DNA from: Methylotenera_A aquatica
GTDB lineage: Bacteria; Pseudomonadota; Gammaproteobacteria; Burkholderiales; Methylophilaceae
DNA: 64,000 bases
Assembly: GCA_965601485.1 (NCBI GenBank)
Contig: OZ271846.1
Location: 1,550,001-1,614,000 of the forward strand
Direction: 5' to 3'
The translations under genes were made by a program, and so were the position numbers. Position 1 is the stretch's first letter. Each line of letters starts with the position of its first letter. The notes under the pieces were generated by a model. The model was not told where the DNA came from. It worked only from the letters and a program-made list of their open reading frames with translations, and searched no databases. Below are positions 8,941 to 18,297 of the stretch, piece by piece.

Positions 8941-9900
8941 TTAATGTATGCTTTGTTGCAATTTTTTCATCACTAAGTGCATCAAGTCGCCGTCTATCTT
9001 TGCCGCTATAGGCAATACCCAATGGTGAGGCTGTGCAAATGGCTTGCATTTCACGGCGTCTTTTTCTGTCATTAACAATACATCACATTCCAATTGCGCT
9101 AAATCAGACGCCGCAAAGGCGTGATGATCTTCAAAACTAGAGGATGAAAAGTTTAAACCTAATTGGCGTAAGTGTTCATAAAACCGCGCAGGGTTGCCAA
9201 TGCCGGCTATAGCTTTAATAATTTTTCGCTTAAAATATACAACGCTGGCTTTTATTTTGGGATCTACTAAGTTATAAAACTGAGAGCCGACTAATTGCAT
9301 TTGATAGGCGTTGGTGTCCGATTCTGAATGCTCAAATTCAGTATCTTCAAGCCCATTCTTAATGATTGCATCTACCTTACGTAAACGACGCATAGGCTCT
9401 CTTAAAGAACCGGCTGGCAGCAAGCGTGCATTTTTCAAGTAGGATTCAGCATCAATAACTGCAATCTCTAAATCGCGTTTTAAACGATAATGCTGCAAAC
9501 CATCATCGCTAATGATCACATTACAACTTGGATGGGCTTTTAACAATTCAAGCCCTACATGTACACGATCTGTACCCACATATATCGGGCAATCACATCT
9601 GTAAGCAATCAGTACAGGTTCATCGCCAACTTCTTTGGGGTTACTATTAGCATGAACAGCGGTGGGCAACTTAACAGTACCACCATAACCACGGCTAATC
9701 ACCGCAGGCTGATAACCTTGCTGCCTTAATTGCTCTACCAGCCAAATAACAACTGGGGTCTTACCGCTGCCGCCAATATGAATATTACCAACAATAATCA
9801 CTGGTACCGTCAGCGAATGAGATTTCAGTATACCCAATCGATAGGCCCAGCGCCTTAACAAACTAATCAGCGCGAATACCCAAGATAACGGCACCAGCAC
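8941..9900 (-). CDS. lpxK: Tetraacyldisaccharide 4'-kinase
   Basis: LpxK phosphorylates the lipid A disaccharide precursor at the inner membrane. The protein has the modified P-loop VGNIHIGGSGKTPVVIWL near residue 36 and SRGYGG. It also has the downstream IISDDGLQHYRLKRD and LLPAGSLREP segments. The coordinates use the GTG at 9900. However, the family's conserved start (a membrane-proximal helix preceded by an aromatic/basic segment) continues upstream in frame as HQAWCKKNTLFYC without any ATG, GTG or TTG before a stop. Translation may therefore begin at a rare codon such as ATC at 9957 or 9960, or at CTG at 9912. It is otherwise intact. Confidence 0.92.
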   Translation of the reverse strand: MLVPLSWVFALISLLRRWAYRLGILKSHSLTVPVIIVGNIHIGGSGKTPVVIWLVEQLRQQGYQPAVISRGYGGTVKLPTAVHANSNPKEVGDEPVLIAYRCDCPIYVGTDRVHVGLELLKAHPSCNVIISDDGLQHYRLKRDLEIAVIDAESYLKNARLLPAGSLREPMRRLRKVDAIIKNGLEDTEFEHSESDTNAYQMQLVGSQFYNLVDPKIKASVVYFKRKIIKAIAGIGNPARFYEHLRQLGLNFSSSSFEDHHAFAASDLAQLECDVLLMTEKDAVKCKPFAQPHHWVLPIAAKIDGDLMHLVMKKLQQSIH

Positions 9901-10073
9901 GCAATAAAACAGTGTATTTTTTTTGCACCAAGCTTGATGAATGATTTCTTGAGTGATGATGAACTCGCTTTAAAAAATAATTCAAAATGTAGAATTAATT
10001 AATTAAGTTTAATCAATCTGAGCCAACGAACAGTCATAACAAACGTTGGCTATCAAAAAAATAGCTAAATAAA

Positions 10074-10496
10074 TTAAGTTCCTGAACCGACTTGGGTAGC
10101 AAACGTAATATGCGTGTAATTAGCTAATCTCGAAGCCTCCATCACGTTAACTACGGATTGATGCGTGGCTTTTGCATCTGCGTTAATCACAATTGTCGGC
10201 TCTTTACCGCTTCCTACCGCTTTAACCAGTGCGCTAGATATATCATTAATACTGACATTATCGACTGCATTGCCATTTACTACGTAACGACCACTTGCAT
10301 CGACTTCAACTGTGATAATCAGGGGTTTATCTTGAGGGCTGCTAGCCTCTGCCGTTGGAAGATTAATTTGTAGCTCGCTGGTACGCGAAAAAGTCGCACT
10401 TACTACCAAGAAAATAATAATAACCAAGAGTACATCAATCAGTGGCACTAGATTCATCTCTAGCTCTTCGTGCCTTTTACCGCGTTGAAAATTCAT
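10074..10496 (-). CDS. exbD: ExbD/TolR family biopolymer transport protein
   Basis: This 140-residue protein has one N-terminal membrane helix (LVPLIDVLLVIIIFLVVSAT, residues about 16-35). It contains the ion-conducting aspartate of the family (Asp22), followed by a periplasmic domain ending VVNVMEASRLANYTHITFAT. Together with ExbB it uses proton motive force to energise TonB-dependent uptake or a TolA-like partner. It lies downstream of exbB with a 153-nt gap, longer than usual, that holds no gene I can recognise. No tonB is visible in the window. Confidence 0.9.
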   Translation of the reverse strand: MNFQRGKRHEELEMNLVPLIDVLLVIIIFLVVSATFSRTSELQINLPTAEASSPQDKPLIITVEVDASGRYVVNGNAVDNVSINDISSALVKAVGSGKEPTIVINADAKATHQSVVNVMEASRLANYTHITFATQVGSGT

Positions 10497-10649
10497 ATTT
10501 TTCCTTTTACCGCCAATTACTTTATAGCCATAACTTTAGAATGCTCTTTCAAATTAGGTGAAGACAAGGCATTTTGCGCAGACAGTACAATTAAGTACGG
10601 CAAACAAAAATAACGCCGTAATCACATGATTTCAAGAGAATTGCTTAAA

Positions 10650-11255
10650 TTATTTGCGTTCACCGTGAAGTGTCTCTACCAACTTAATCGCCTGTTGTTC
10701 CATATCCACCAAAATTCCATCCACTTTTGCACGGAAATAGCGATAAGCAATCATAGCAGGCACCGCCACAACAATACCCGCCGCCGTATTGTAAAGCGCA
10801 ACAGAAATACCACGCGCAAACTGCGCAACATCGTGACCGCTATTGGTAAATGAGCCGAATAATTCCACCATACCGATAACTGTTCCTAGCAAACCTAATA
10901 ATGGCGCAACAGTTGCGATCGTGCCTAGTGTTGGCAAATAGCGCTCAAGTTTATGCGCTACTGCCCGGCCCGTTTCTTCAATGACCTCTTTGGTGATTTC
11001 ACGCGAACTTTTGCTATTTGCTAAAGCGCTTGCAAAGACCTCACCAAGTAAGGAATGTTTTTCTAGTTTTGTCAGTGTTTCTTTAGTGACACCTCCTTGG
11101 CTTAACCATTTTTGGACTTCTGGCAATAAACTACTTGGCGTGACCACTTCAGTACGTAAAGCCCAGGCACGTTCACCAATAATGGCCAACGCAATAATTG
11201 AAGCAATAATTAAAGGCCAAATTGGCCAGCCAGCGGCCAGAATAATTTCCCACAC
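10650..11255 (-). CDS. exbB: MotA/TolQ/ExbB proton channel family protein
   Basis: This is the channel-forming partner of ExbD. The chosen start is the GTG at 11255, preceded by AAGGAG at 7-nt spacing. It gives the usual N-terminus (M)WEIILAAGWPIWPLIIAS and 201 residues; the frame can be extended upstream to 11324, but that adds 23 residues atypical of the family. Three membrane segments are seen near residues 8-25, 108-130 and 150-170. The conserved GLLGTVIGMVELF and the helix FARGISVALYNTAAGIVVAV are present. The pair precedes lpxK, a common betaproteobacterial order. Confidence 0.88.
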   Translation of the reverse strand: MWEIILAAGWPIWPLIIASIIALAIIGERAWALRTEVVTPSSLLPEVQKWLSQGGVTKETLTKLEKHSLLGEVFASALANSKSSREITKEVIEETGRAVAHKLERYLPTLGTIATVAPLLGLLGTVIGMVELFGSFTNSGHDVAQFARGISVALYNTAAGIVVAVPAMIAYRYFRAKVDGILVDMEQQAIKLVETLHGERK

Positions 11256-11342
11256 AGCAAAACTCCTTATGTTTTTAAAAACTACTATAACTTTAGCTTG
11301 AAGCGGCGTTTTCAGCAAGTTCAAGTTGCATTGCTTTACACT

Positions 11343-13769
11343 TTAATCGGCTATTATTTGATACGAATCATGCCAATATTTGGGCTGCTTTTGCCGCCAT
11401 GATTCTATGCTTGGCGGCTGATTTTGGCTAAAGTTAATCTGTAGTGCACCATGATAATCTGAGCGATAATTGTTTGCGCCATTGGCGCTATAGCGCGATT
11501 CAATCATCGGTTTTGGATGTTTAAATCGATTTAAATAACCCACAGTAAAAATAACTTGCTTGGCATTTACGGCTTGCACAAAATCGCTGGTAGATGAAGT
11601 TTTGCTGCCATGATGCGGCGCAATGAGCACATCGCTTTCCAGCATATCGCCAGAACCTAATTCTTGATTGGCTTGGAGCAATGCCGCCTCTGCTGATTTT
11701 TCAATATCGCCTGTGAGTAGAATACTGCCGAATTGACTAGTGACTTTTAACACGCAACTGCGATTATTGTCGCTAATTTTAGTATTTCCGTAACTGTCTA
11801 AATTAGGATTAAGCACTTCAAATTTTACGTTATTCCATTCCCAAGTTTGACCAGCAAAACATTTAATTGCCTTTTTAGCCTGCCAATGATCTGGAAAATC
11901 AAAAGAAGTCGCCACCCAATTCACAGGCATTTGCTCTAAAACAGATGCCGAACCACCACTATGGTCACTGTCGTCATGGCTAACTATAAAGCCATCCAAC
12001 TTGCTAATACCTTCACCGCGCAAATAGGGCATCACAATACGAGCGCCTGCATCATTTTGGCTGGAATAGCGACTTCCAGCATCATATAACAATACATGAT
12101 TGACGGTTTTAACCAAAACGCTTAAACCTTGGCCTACATCTAAAACGGTTACTTGCATGGAGCCAGCTTCTAACTGTTTAATGGGCACTATAAACAAAGG
12201 CATTAACAGCACAAATCCCAACCAGCGCTGAGGAAAGCCGCGTGGCAATAAAAGCCACAAAACACCAAACACTGCTGCAAAAAAAGCCCACGCAGGCGGT
12301 GTAGCTTGTTGCCAAACAGCTATGGGCAAATTAGCCAGCCAATTTAATCCAATCATGCACCATTCAAGTACCGTATGCGCGCCATTTAGAACAATATCCA
12401 TAGGCAAAAAACTACCTAATATACTAAAAGGCACCACAATTAAGCTAATAATAGGAATAGCAAAGGCGTTTGCCAGAGGCGAAATGATGGATGTTTGACC
12501 AAATAACATAATTAAAATAGGCAACAAACCCAGCGTAATGGACCATTGGGTGTGTATAGCGGCGGCTATCCAATGCGGCGCGTGTAACCTACCGACAGTC
12601 ACATAGGCAATAAACGCCACCGCACAAAAAGATAACCAAAACCCAGGCGCGATGACAGCCCAAGGGTCAATAAGTACAACCACAAGTAGCGCAATTGCCA
12701 ATGCGCGTGAAATGGCTAGATTGCTCCCCAGCATTAGCGCTAGAGCAAATGTCGTCAACATAAATAAGGTGCGCTGTGTGGGTATGGACATGCCCGCCAA
12801 GCAAGCATAAATAACGGCAATAACCAAGCCTGCAATGGTGGCGGCTTTGCGGGTAGGCAACAATAAAACTAAATTAGGGATGCGCCGCCAAATAAAAGCG
12901 GTAAACGCAAAAGCCAAACCAGCCAGCATAGTAATGTGCAAGCCAGATATGCTCATTAAATGGTTAGTGCCTGTGCGCAAATACACAGTCCAATCGTCTG
13001 TACTAATTTGACTATCATCGCCCACCACCAGTGCGCGTATGACGCCCGCATAGGGCTTTCCAGCTAAATCTTGTGAAATGCGATTACCAATTTTTTCACG
13101 GCAATATTCAACCAAATACGCTGATTTAAACACAAAGTTTTGCAGCTTTCTATTGCCACTTTTATTGGAAATAGTGCCAGTGGCCCTTATATTTTGCGCT
13201 AAGGCCCAAGCTTCAAAATCAAAGCCATGCGGATTAAATGTGCCATGTGGGCGCTTTAATTTAACATTAAATTGCCAGCGCTGACCTGCGTGAAATTGGC
13301 TGATTGGCTTTAATGAATTGGCGGCATTAGATGAGTTTGTAGAGTTAAAAGTTGATTTTGGATAGAAGCTTAGCGATATATGCTTTGGCACGTTTAAATC
13401 GAGTGCCTTGGTTAATACTTGCTCAACATCAAACTTAAAGCGCTCACCATGCTCGGTCTGCTCTGGCAAGCTGGCAATAACACCAATTATGATGATGCTT
13501 TTTTGCTGCCAGTTTTTAGGTAGCTGATCGTTTAACCGAATATGTGCAAGTGTGGCTGCCCAGCAAAAGCCGATTGAAAAAGCCGTTAAGAAAACTAAAC
13601 TATTTTTAACTAAATAATTGTTTAAATTGAAGGCTGTAGGCTGAGATTTTGCTAATCTAAACGCTATCAACAATAAAAGTGAAAGCAGCCAACACCAAAC
13701 GCTTGGCAAAATGACCTGATGTTGAAGCCACAAAGCCCCTAATACAAAGCCTATTGCCGCAATAATCAT
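11343..13769 (-). CDS. comEC: ComEC/Rec2 DNA internalisation channel
   Basis: ComEC carries single-stranded DNA across the inner membrane during natural transformation. The 808-residue protein has an N-terminal membrane pair (DUF4131/OB-like region to about 200). The competence domain follows with HLMSISGLHITMLAG near residue 270 and many helices to about 520. The C-terminal metallo-beta-lactamase domain has DVGQGLSVLV near 548 and the metal motif SHDDSDHSGG near 593. APHHGSKTSS is also intact. It is of normal length with no breaks. With pilT, pilU, pilB, pilC and the pilins in this window, it points to a competent or recently competent organism. Confidence 0.93.
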   Translation of the reverse strand: MIIAAIGFVLGALWLQHQVILPSVWCWLLSLLLLIAFRLAKSQPTAFNLNNYLVKNSLVFLTAFSIGFCWAATLAHIRLNDQLPKNWQQKSIIIIGVIASLPEQTEHGERFKFDVEQVLTKALDLNVPKHISLSFYPKSTFNSTNSSNAANSLKPISQFHAGQRWQFNVKLKRPHGTFNPHGFDFEAWALAQNIRATGTISNKSGNRKLQNFVFKSAYLVEYCREKIGNRISQDLAGKPYAGVIRALVVGDDSQISTDDWTVYLRTGTNHLMSISGLHITMLAGLAFAFTAFIWRRIPNLVLLLPTRKAATIAGLVIAVIYACLAGMSIPTQRTLFMLTTFALALMLGSNLAISRALAIALLVVVLIDPWAVIAPGFWLSFCAVAFIAYVTVGRLHAPHWIAAAIHTQWSITLGLLPILIMLFGQTSIISPLANAFAIPIISLIVVPFSILGSFLPMDIVLNGAHTVLEWCMIGLNWLANLPIAVWQQATPPAWAFFAAVFGVLWLLLPRGFPQRWLGFVLLMPLFIVPIKQLEAGSMQVTVLDVGQGLSVLVKTVNHVLLYDAGSRYSSQNDAGARIVMPYLRGEGISKLDGFIVSHDDSDHSGGSASVLEQMPVNWVATSFDFPDHWQAKKAIKCFAGQTWEWNNVKFEVLNPNLDSYGNTKISDNNRSCVLKVTSQFGSILLTGDIEKSAEAALLQANQELGSGDMLESDVLIAPHHGSKTSSTSDFVQAVNAKQVIFTVGYLNRFKHPKPMIESRYSANGANNYRSDYHGALQINFSQNQPPSIESWRQKQPKYWHDSYQIIAD

Positions 13770-13809
13770 TTGACTTTTCTAAATATGAATCGCTAGATAT
13801 TAAAACACT

Positions 13810-14487
13810 CTAATCAACAAGCGGCTGCAATTGGCCGTCTACCAGACGATATTGGCGCTGCATTTTGGAGGCCAAGCTTAAATCGTGCGTGACCACTACC
13901 AGGCTCGTGTTTTGCTCCTTATTGATTTCCAACAATAAATCAAATACTTGGTTAGCCGTCACGCGGTCTAAATTACCTGTGGGCTCATCTGCCAATATAC
14001 AGGCGGGCTTTGTGACTAATGCCCTGGCTAGCGCGGCGCGTTGGCGCTCACCACCCGATAATTCGCCTGGCATATGCTCTAGGCGATGGCCTAATCCAAC
14101 TTTTAATAACGTTTCTTTTGCCATCGCCATAGCTTGCGCGCTTGGCATACGACGAATCAACAAAGGCATGGCCACATTTTCAATGGCGGTAAATTCTGGC
14201 AATAAATGATGGAATTGGTACACAAATCCTAAGCTTTGGTTACGCAATTGGCCCTTTTGCGTTTCGGATAATTTGCTCAACTCATTGTCGATTAAGCTAA
14301 CGGAACCGCTAGTTGGCGTATCTAGTCCGCCCAACAAATGTAGCAAAGTGCTTTTGCCTGAGCCTGATGTGCCGACAATGACGATTTGCTCGCCTTTATT
14401 GACTGTTAGATCTATTCCATTTAATACGGTCACATCTAAGCCTGTATAGGTTTTGGTTAAAGCATTACACTTCACTATATTATTCAT
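13810..14487 (-). CDS. lolD: Lipoprotein-releasing ABC transporter ATP-binding protein
   Basis: LolD powers release of outer-membrane lipoproteins from the inner membrane to LolA. The 225-residue protein has Walker A GTSGSGKSTLLHLLGG near residue 38 and the LolD-typical QSLGFVYQFHHLLPEFTA. It also has the ABC signature LSGGERQRAALARAL and Walker B ACILADEPTGNLD. It overlaps the lolC-type gene by 8 nt, so the two are coupled. Confidence 0.95.
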   Translation of the reverse strand: MNNIVKCNALTKTYTGLDVTVLNGIDLTVNKGEQIVIVGTSGSGKSTLLHLLGGLDTPTSGSVSLIDNELSKLSETQKGQLRNQSLGFVYQFHHLLPEFTAIENVAMPLLIRRMPSAQAMAMAKETLLKVGLGHRLEHMPGELSGGERQRAALARALVTKPACILADEPTGNLDRVTANQVFDLLLEINKEQNTSLVVVTHDLSLASKMQRQYRLVDGQLQPLVD

Positions 14488-15760
14488 ATCTTAATGCCTC
14501 TGCTGGGTTGATTTTAGAGGCTTTATAGCTAGGGTAAATGGTAGCCAACATGCTCAAAACAAAAGACATCACCACAATCGTAATCACATCAAGCCATTCT
14601 ACTTTTGATGGCAAATCGCTGATGTAATAAACATCTTTGGCCAAAAATTGCACATGGAAAATGCGTTCTAACAGCGGCACGATGGTATCAATATTGAGCG
14701 CAATCAGCACACCAAATACAGCGCCCATTAAAGTGCCAATCACACCAATCAGCGCTCCTTGAATCATAAAAATACGCATGATGCTGCCAGGGCTGGCGCC
14801 AAAAGTACGCATAATAGCAATGTCCGCGCGCTTATCTGTTACCGCCATCACTAGCGTTGATACGATATTAAAAGCGGCAACCGCTACAATTAACGTTAAA
14901 ATAATAAACATCACGCGCTTTTCAAGCTGCACCGCTTTAAAAAAATTGGCGTGTTGCTGTGTCCAATCGGTGACAAAATAGCTGGTATCTGTTTGGCTTA
15001 AACTTTGAGTCAACTTGGCCGACATGACTGGCGCATCAAACAAATCATCCAGCTTTAAACGCAAGCCCGATACGTTATCACCCATGCGGTAGAGCTTTGC
15101 TGCATCATCAATATGAATTAGTGCTAAGCCTGCATCGTATTCGTACATACCGATTTGAAACAAGCCAACCACTTTAAATTGCTTAATACGCGGTACTACA
15201 CCAGTTGGCGTAAATTGGCCTTGTGGAGCCAATAACACGACTTTTTCGCCCACGCTAATACCTAATAATTGCGCCAAATCGCCACCCAGCACAATATTAA
15301 ATTCGCCCGCTATGAGGTCATCTAGGCTGCCTACTTTCATGTGCTTGCCTAAGTCGGCAACTTTATCTTCTAGCTTGGGCATCACGCCACGTACGATTGC
15401 ACCTTGGACGCCTTGGCCGTAACTCAGCATGCCTTGCGCCATCACATAGGGCGCGCTAGATTTCACTTCTGGATTGGATTTGACCTGATTAGCCAGTTTT
15501 GACCAATCGCTTAATTGATTGTTAGCGCCTGTGATTTCTAAGTGCGAAGCCACACCCAAAATACGATTCCGCAGTTCTGCCTGAAAACCATTCATAACTG
15601 ACAGCACAATAATGAGCGCAGCCACCCCCAGCGCAATGCCAATCATACTTGTAAACGAAATAAAGGAAATAAAATGATTTTTGCGTTTGGCCTTGGTGTA
15701 ACGCAAGCCAACGAATAATTCAAAAGGTAATTTGGAAACGATTTGGGTAAAAATTGACAT
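14480..15760 (-). CDS. lolC: Lipoprotein-releasing ABC transporter permease (LolC/LolE family)
   Basis: The 426-residue protein starts FELFVGLRYTKAKRKNHFISFIS. It has a first membrane helix near residues 36-57 (GVAALIIVLSVMNGFQ), a large periplasmic MacB-like domain, and three C-terminal helices with MRTFGASPGSIMRIFMIQG, the coupling-helix region. Betaproteobacteria usually have a single LolC/E-type protein (LolF-like) that forms a homodimer with LolD, and only one permease gene is present here. It heads a two-gene operon with lolD. Confidence 0.92.
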   Translation of the reverse strand: MSIFTQIVSKLPFELFVGLRYTKAKRKNHFISFISFTSMIGIALGVAALIIVLSVMNGFQAELRNRILGVASHLEITGANNQLSDWSKLANQVKSNPEVKSSAPYVMAQGMLSYGQGVQGAIVRGVMPKLEDKVADLGKHMKVGSLDDLIAGEFNIVLGGDLAQLLGISVGEKVVLLAPQGQFTPTGVVPRIKQFKVVGLFQIGMYEYDAGLALIHIDDAAKLYRMGDNVSGLRLKLDDLFDAPVMSAKLTQSLSQTDTSYFVTDWTQQHANFFKAVQLEKRVMFIILTLIVAVAAFNIVSTLVMAVTDKRADIAIMRTFGASPGSIMRIFMIQGALIGVIGTLMGAVFGVLIALNIDTIVPLLERIFHVQFLAKDVYYISDLPSKVEWLDVITIVVMSFVLSMLATIYPSYKASKINPAEALRYE

Positions 15761-15917
15761 AAGGCGAATCTTAGCAGTTTATCTGGCTTTGATTCTAGCT
15801 GAGATTCTATATCACCCGCCATTTTGATCACTGAATTGTTTTTTGCTGCTAGAAAAACGTGGCTAATTTAAAAGACTCATCATGCAACTCCACGCCAACC
15901 TACTCAGGATGTTTCAT

Positions 15918-16319
15918 TTATAAAATAACGGTTTGAACCAGATTTTCATTACAACCTGCTTGAATAATATATTGTGTATAGGCTATATACAATTGGCGAT
16001 AATACAAGTATGCGGCGTTATAAATACTGACTTCTAGTTTTTTATTAATTCTTAATAATCTTAGATACTTATGCATTTCTTTCTTAGCATAGAGGTAGAT
16101 GTAGTGGTCGATTTCTAGCACTACATCAATTTGAAGTTTGGCTTGTTGAATAGACTAAAATGGGATTCTTGCCAACTGCTGTCTGATTTCAATTAACACA
16201 TCCAGCTCGGCTTTTTCGGGTAAAGTATTTACCCAGCCGAGCGTTTTCTGCATTTCTTGATGCTGAAAATCAGACTGAATTTTAGTGACAACTCAGACAA
16301 CATTGCGCAAAGCTAACAT
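15918..16319 (-). pseudogene. Broken gene of unknown family, two nonsense codons
   Basis: An ATG at 16319 opens a frame that reads MLALRNVV, then TGA, then VVTKIQSDFQHQEMQKTLGW and VNTLPEKAELDVLIEIRQQL. After ARIPF comes TAG, then SIQQAKLQIDVVLEIDHYIY and a further 60 clearly coding residues to TAA at 15918. All three parts are in one frame, so only two point changes separate this from an open frame of 133 codons. The likely originals are CGA to TGA and CAG to TAG, both C-to-T transitions. I do not recognise the family. The end at VQTVIL may itself be a truncation. Confidence 0.65.
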
Positions 16320-16470
16320 TTGTAATCTATCGAAGTATTTCTATTATTGTTAGTTATGCAAAATACGTATTACTTATTAAGTACAATTTTAGCGTTTTTA
16401 ATGTGGCAAATTCAGATTTTATTACAGTTCTGATTAACTACTGATAGGACACAACTGTTAAAATGTATGC

Positions 16471-17091
16471 ATGTTTACAGGAATAATTCAGGCCGTAGGC
16501 CATATTGACAGCATTACAACTCTCGGCGACGATATTAAGTTGCAAATTAATGCGCAAGATTTGGGTTTAGATGATGTTGCAATAGGCGATAGTATCGCAG
16601 TAAATGGTGCATGTTTAACAGCCACTCAACTGCTAGAAACCAATGGCATCAAAACGCACTTTACCGCGCATGTTTCAACAGAAACGCTTAAAGTAACCAC
16701 TGGCCTAAATCAGACAAAGCCAGTCAATTTAGAAAAAGCGTTGCGTTTAAATGACAGGCTAGGTGGCCATTTAGTTAGCGGTCACGTCGATGGTATTGGC
16801 ATCGTTGTTACCTTTACCGATTTAGGCGATTGCTGGACCTTGGCTATTGAAGCGCCACGTGCGTTATCCAAATACATTGCCCAAAAGGGTTCGATTTGCG
16901 TAAATGGCGTAAGCCTTACGGTAAACAGCATTAATAAAAACATCTTTACCATGAATATTATTCCTTACACTCTTCGACACACCATGTTTAATCAACTTAG
17001 AACTGGCAGCCAAGTCAATTTAGAGATTGACCAAATTGCGCGCTATGTTGAGCGCATGACCGAGTGGGCGAATGAACCACTAGACGAATGA
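16471..17091 (+). CDS. ribE: Riboflavin synthase
   Basis: This enzyme dismutates two molecules of 6,7-dimethyl-8-ribityllumazine to riboflavin. The 206-residue protein has the duplicated lumazine-binding domain: MFTGIIQAVGHI and VNGACLTA in the first half, GHLVSGHVDGIG and SVCVNGVSLTVN-type residues (ICVNGVSLTVNSI) in the second. It is intact. It precedes ribB-X by 26 nt. I looked for an FMN riboswitch in the 150 nt upstream and saw none. Confidence 0.95.
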   Translation: MFTGIIQAVGHIDSITTLGDDIKLQINAQDLGLDDVAIGDSIAVNGACLTATQLLETNGIKTHFTAHVSTETLKVTTGLNQTKPVNLEKALRLNDRLGGHLVSGHVDGIGIVVTFTDLGDCWTLAIEAPRALSKYIAQKGSICVNGVSLTVNSINKNIFTMNIIPYTLRHTMFNQLRTGSQVNLEIDQIARYVERMTEWANEPLDE

Positions 17092-17117
17092 AAAATCAGG
17101 CAAATGAAATTTAAACT

Positions 17118-18221
17118 ATGCCACTAAAATCGATTAGCCCTATTAGCGACATTATTGCCGATATCAAAGCCGGAAAAATTGTTATCTTAGTGGATGACGA
17201 AAGCCGTGAAAACGAAGGCGATTTTGTGATTGCAGCCGAATTTGCCACGGCAGAATATATTAACTTTATGGCAAAATTTGGCCGAGGCTTAATTTGCTTA
17301 ACCTTATCGGAAGCACACTGCAAACAATTGAATTTGCCGCCCATGGTACAAAAAAATGGCACACGCTTAGGCACTAATTTTACTGTTTCTATTGAAGCGG
17401 CAACGGGCGTTACAACTGGCATATCGGCCAAAGATCGCGCCACAACCATTAAAGCCGCTGTTGCCAAAGATGCCACACCTAAAAGTATTATTAGCCCAGG
17501 TCATATTTTTCCGCTTACCGCTTTAAATGGCGGCGTACTGGTTCGCGCGGGCCATACAGAAGCAGGCTGCGATTTAGCGGCGCTGGCTGGTATGCAACCA
17601 GCCTCGGTTATTTGCGAAATACTAAAAGATGACGGCGAAATGGCGCGCTTGCCTGACCTGGTCGAAATAGCGCAAAAACATGATATCAAAATTGGCACTA
17701 TTGCCGATTTGATTCATTATCGCAGCGAAACCGAAAGACTGATTGAGCGCGCGGCAGAACGATTAATCACTACAGCATACGGGCCAATGCGCTTGATTGC
17801 CTATGCCGATAAAATCGCCAATGAAACACATTTAGCCTTAGTAAAAGGTGAGCCTTCTGCAGATAAAGAAACTTTGGTGCGAGTGCATGAACCGCTATCT
17901 GTTTTCGATTTGCTAGATAGCACCAGTTGCACGCATAGCTGGAATATGTTGCAAGCCATGCGCGTGTTGTCAGAATCCAATTGTGGCGTGATTGTATTGC
18001 TGCATCACAGTGAAAGCGCGGGTGATTTACTCTCGCGAATTTCACATGCTGATGAGCCGGTTCGCTATAATCAAGAGTTGCGCACTTATGGTATTGGCTC
18101 GCAAATTTTGCTCGATTTAGGTGTTCGCAAAATGCGCTTAATGGCAACTCCGCGCAAAATGCCTAGTATGATGGGTTTTGGCTTAGAAATAACCGGTTAT
18201 TTGGAATTCGAAAAACCATAA
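17118..18221 (+). CDS. ribB: 3,4-dihydroxy-2-butanone-4-phosphate synthase with degenerate GTP cyclohydrolase II domain (RibBX)
   Basis: Residues 1-205 are a complete RibB domain with DDESRENEGDFVIAAE, the GVTTGISAKDRATTI segment and PGHIFPL ... GGVLVRAGHTEAGCDLA. It makes the four-carbon unit of riboflavin from ribulose 5-phosphate. Residues 206-367 align with GTP cyclohydrolase II. However, the zinc ligands of the RCDCG motif are replaced (STSCTHSWNM), and the REGRGIGL-like loop reads HHSESAGDLL. This domain should therefore lack GTP cyclohydrolase activity, as in the RibBX hybrids described in proteobacteria. A separate ribA should exist elsewhere. Confidence 0.9.
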   Translation: MPLKSISPISDIIADIKAGKIVILVDDESRENEGDFVIAAEFATAEYINFMAKFGRGLICLTLSEAHCKQLNLPPMVQKNGTRLGTNFTVSIEAATGVTTGISAKDRATTIKAAVAKDATPKSIISPGHIFPLTALNGGVLVRAGHTEAGCDLAALAGMQPASVICEILKDDGEMARLPDLVEIAQKHDIKIGTIADLIHYRSETERLIERAAERLITTAYGPMRLIAYADKIANETHLALVKGEPSADKETLVRVHEPLSVFDLLDSTSCTHSWNMLQAMRVLSESNCGVIVLLHHSESAGDLLSRISHADEPVRYNQELRTYGIGSQILLDLGVRKMRLMATPRKMPSMMGFGLEITGYLEFEKP

Positions 18222-18297
18222 TTGCCTATCAAAAAAATTATAAAATATTCGTTAAGCAATTGATTAAATTAACTAAATAATGTTAAACTAACAAAAA

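Noticed and set aside
10650..11324. 224-residue form of ExbB starting at 11324
   Set aside because: The extra N-terminus is atypical, and a GTG at 11255 has AAGGAG at ideal spacing and restores the family start.
16320..16470. FMN riboswitch ahead of ribE
   Set aside because: The conserved RFN box sequences and five-stem layout are not visible; the region is simply AT-rich.
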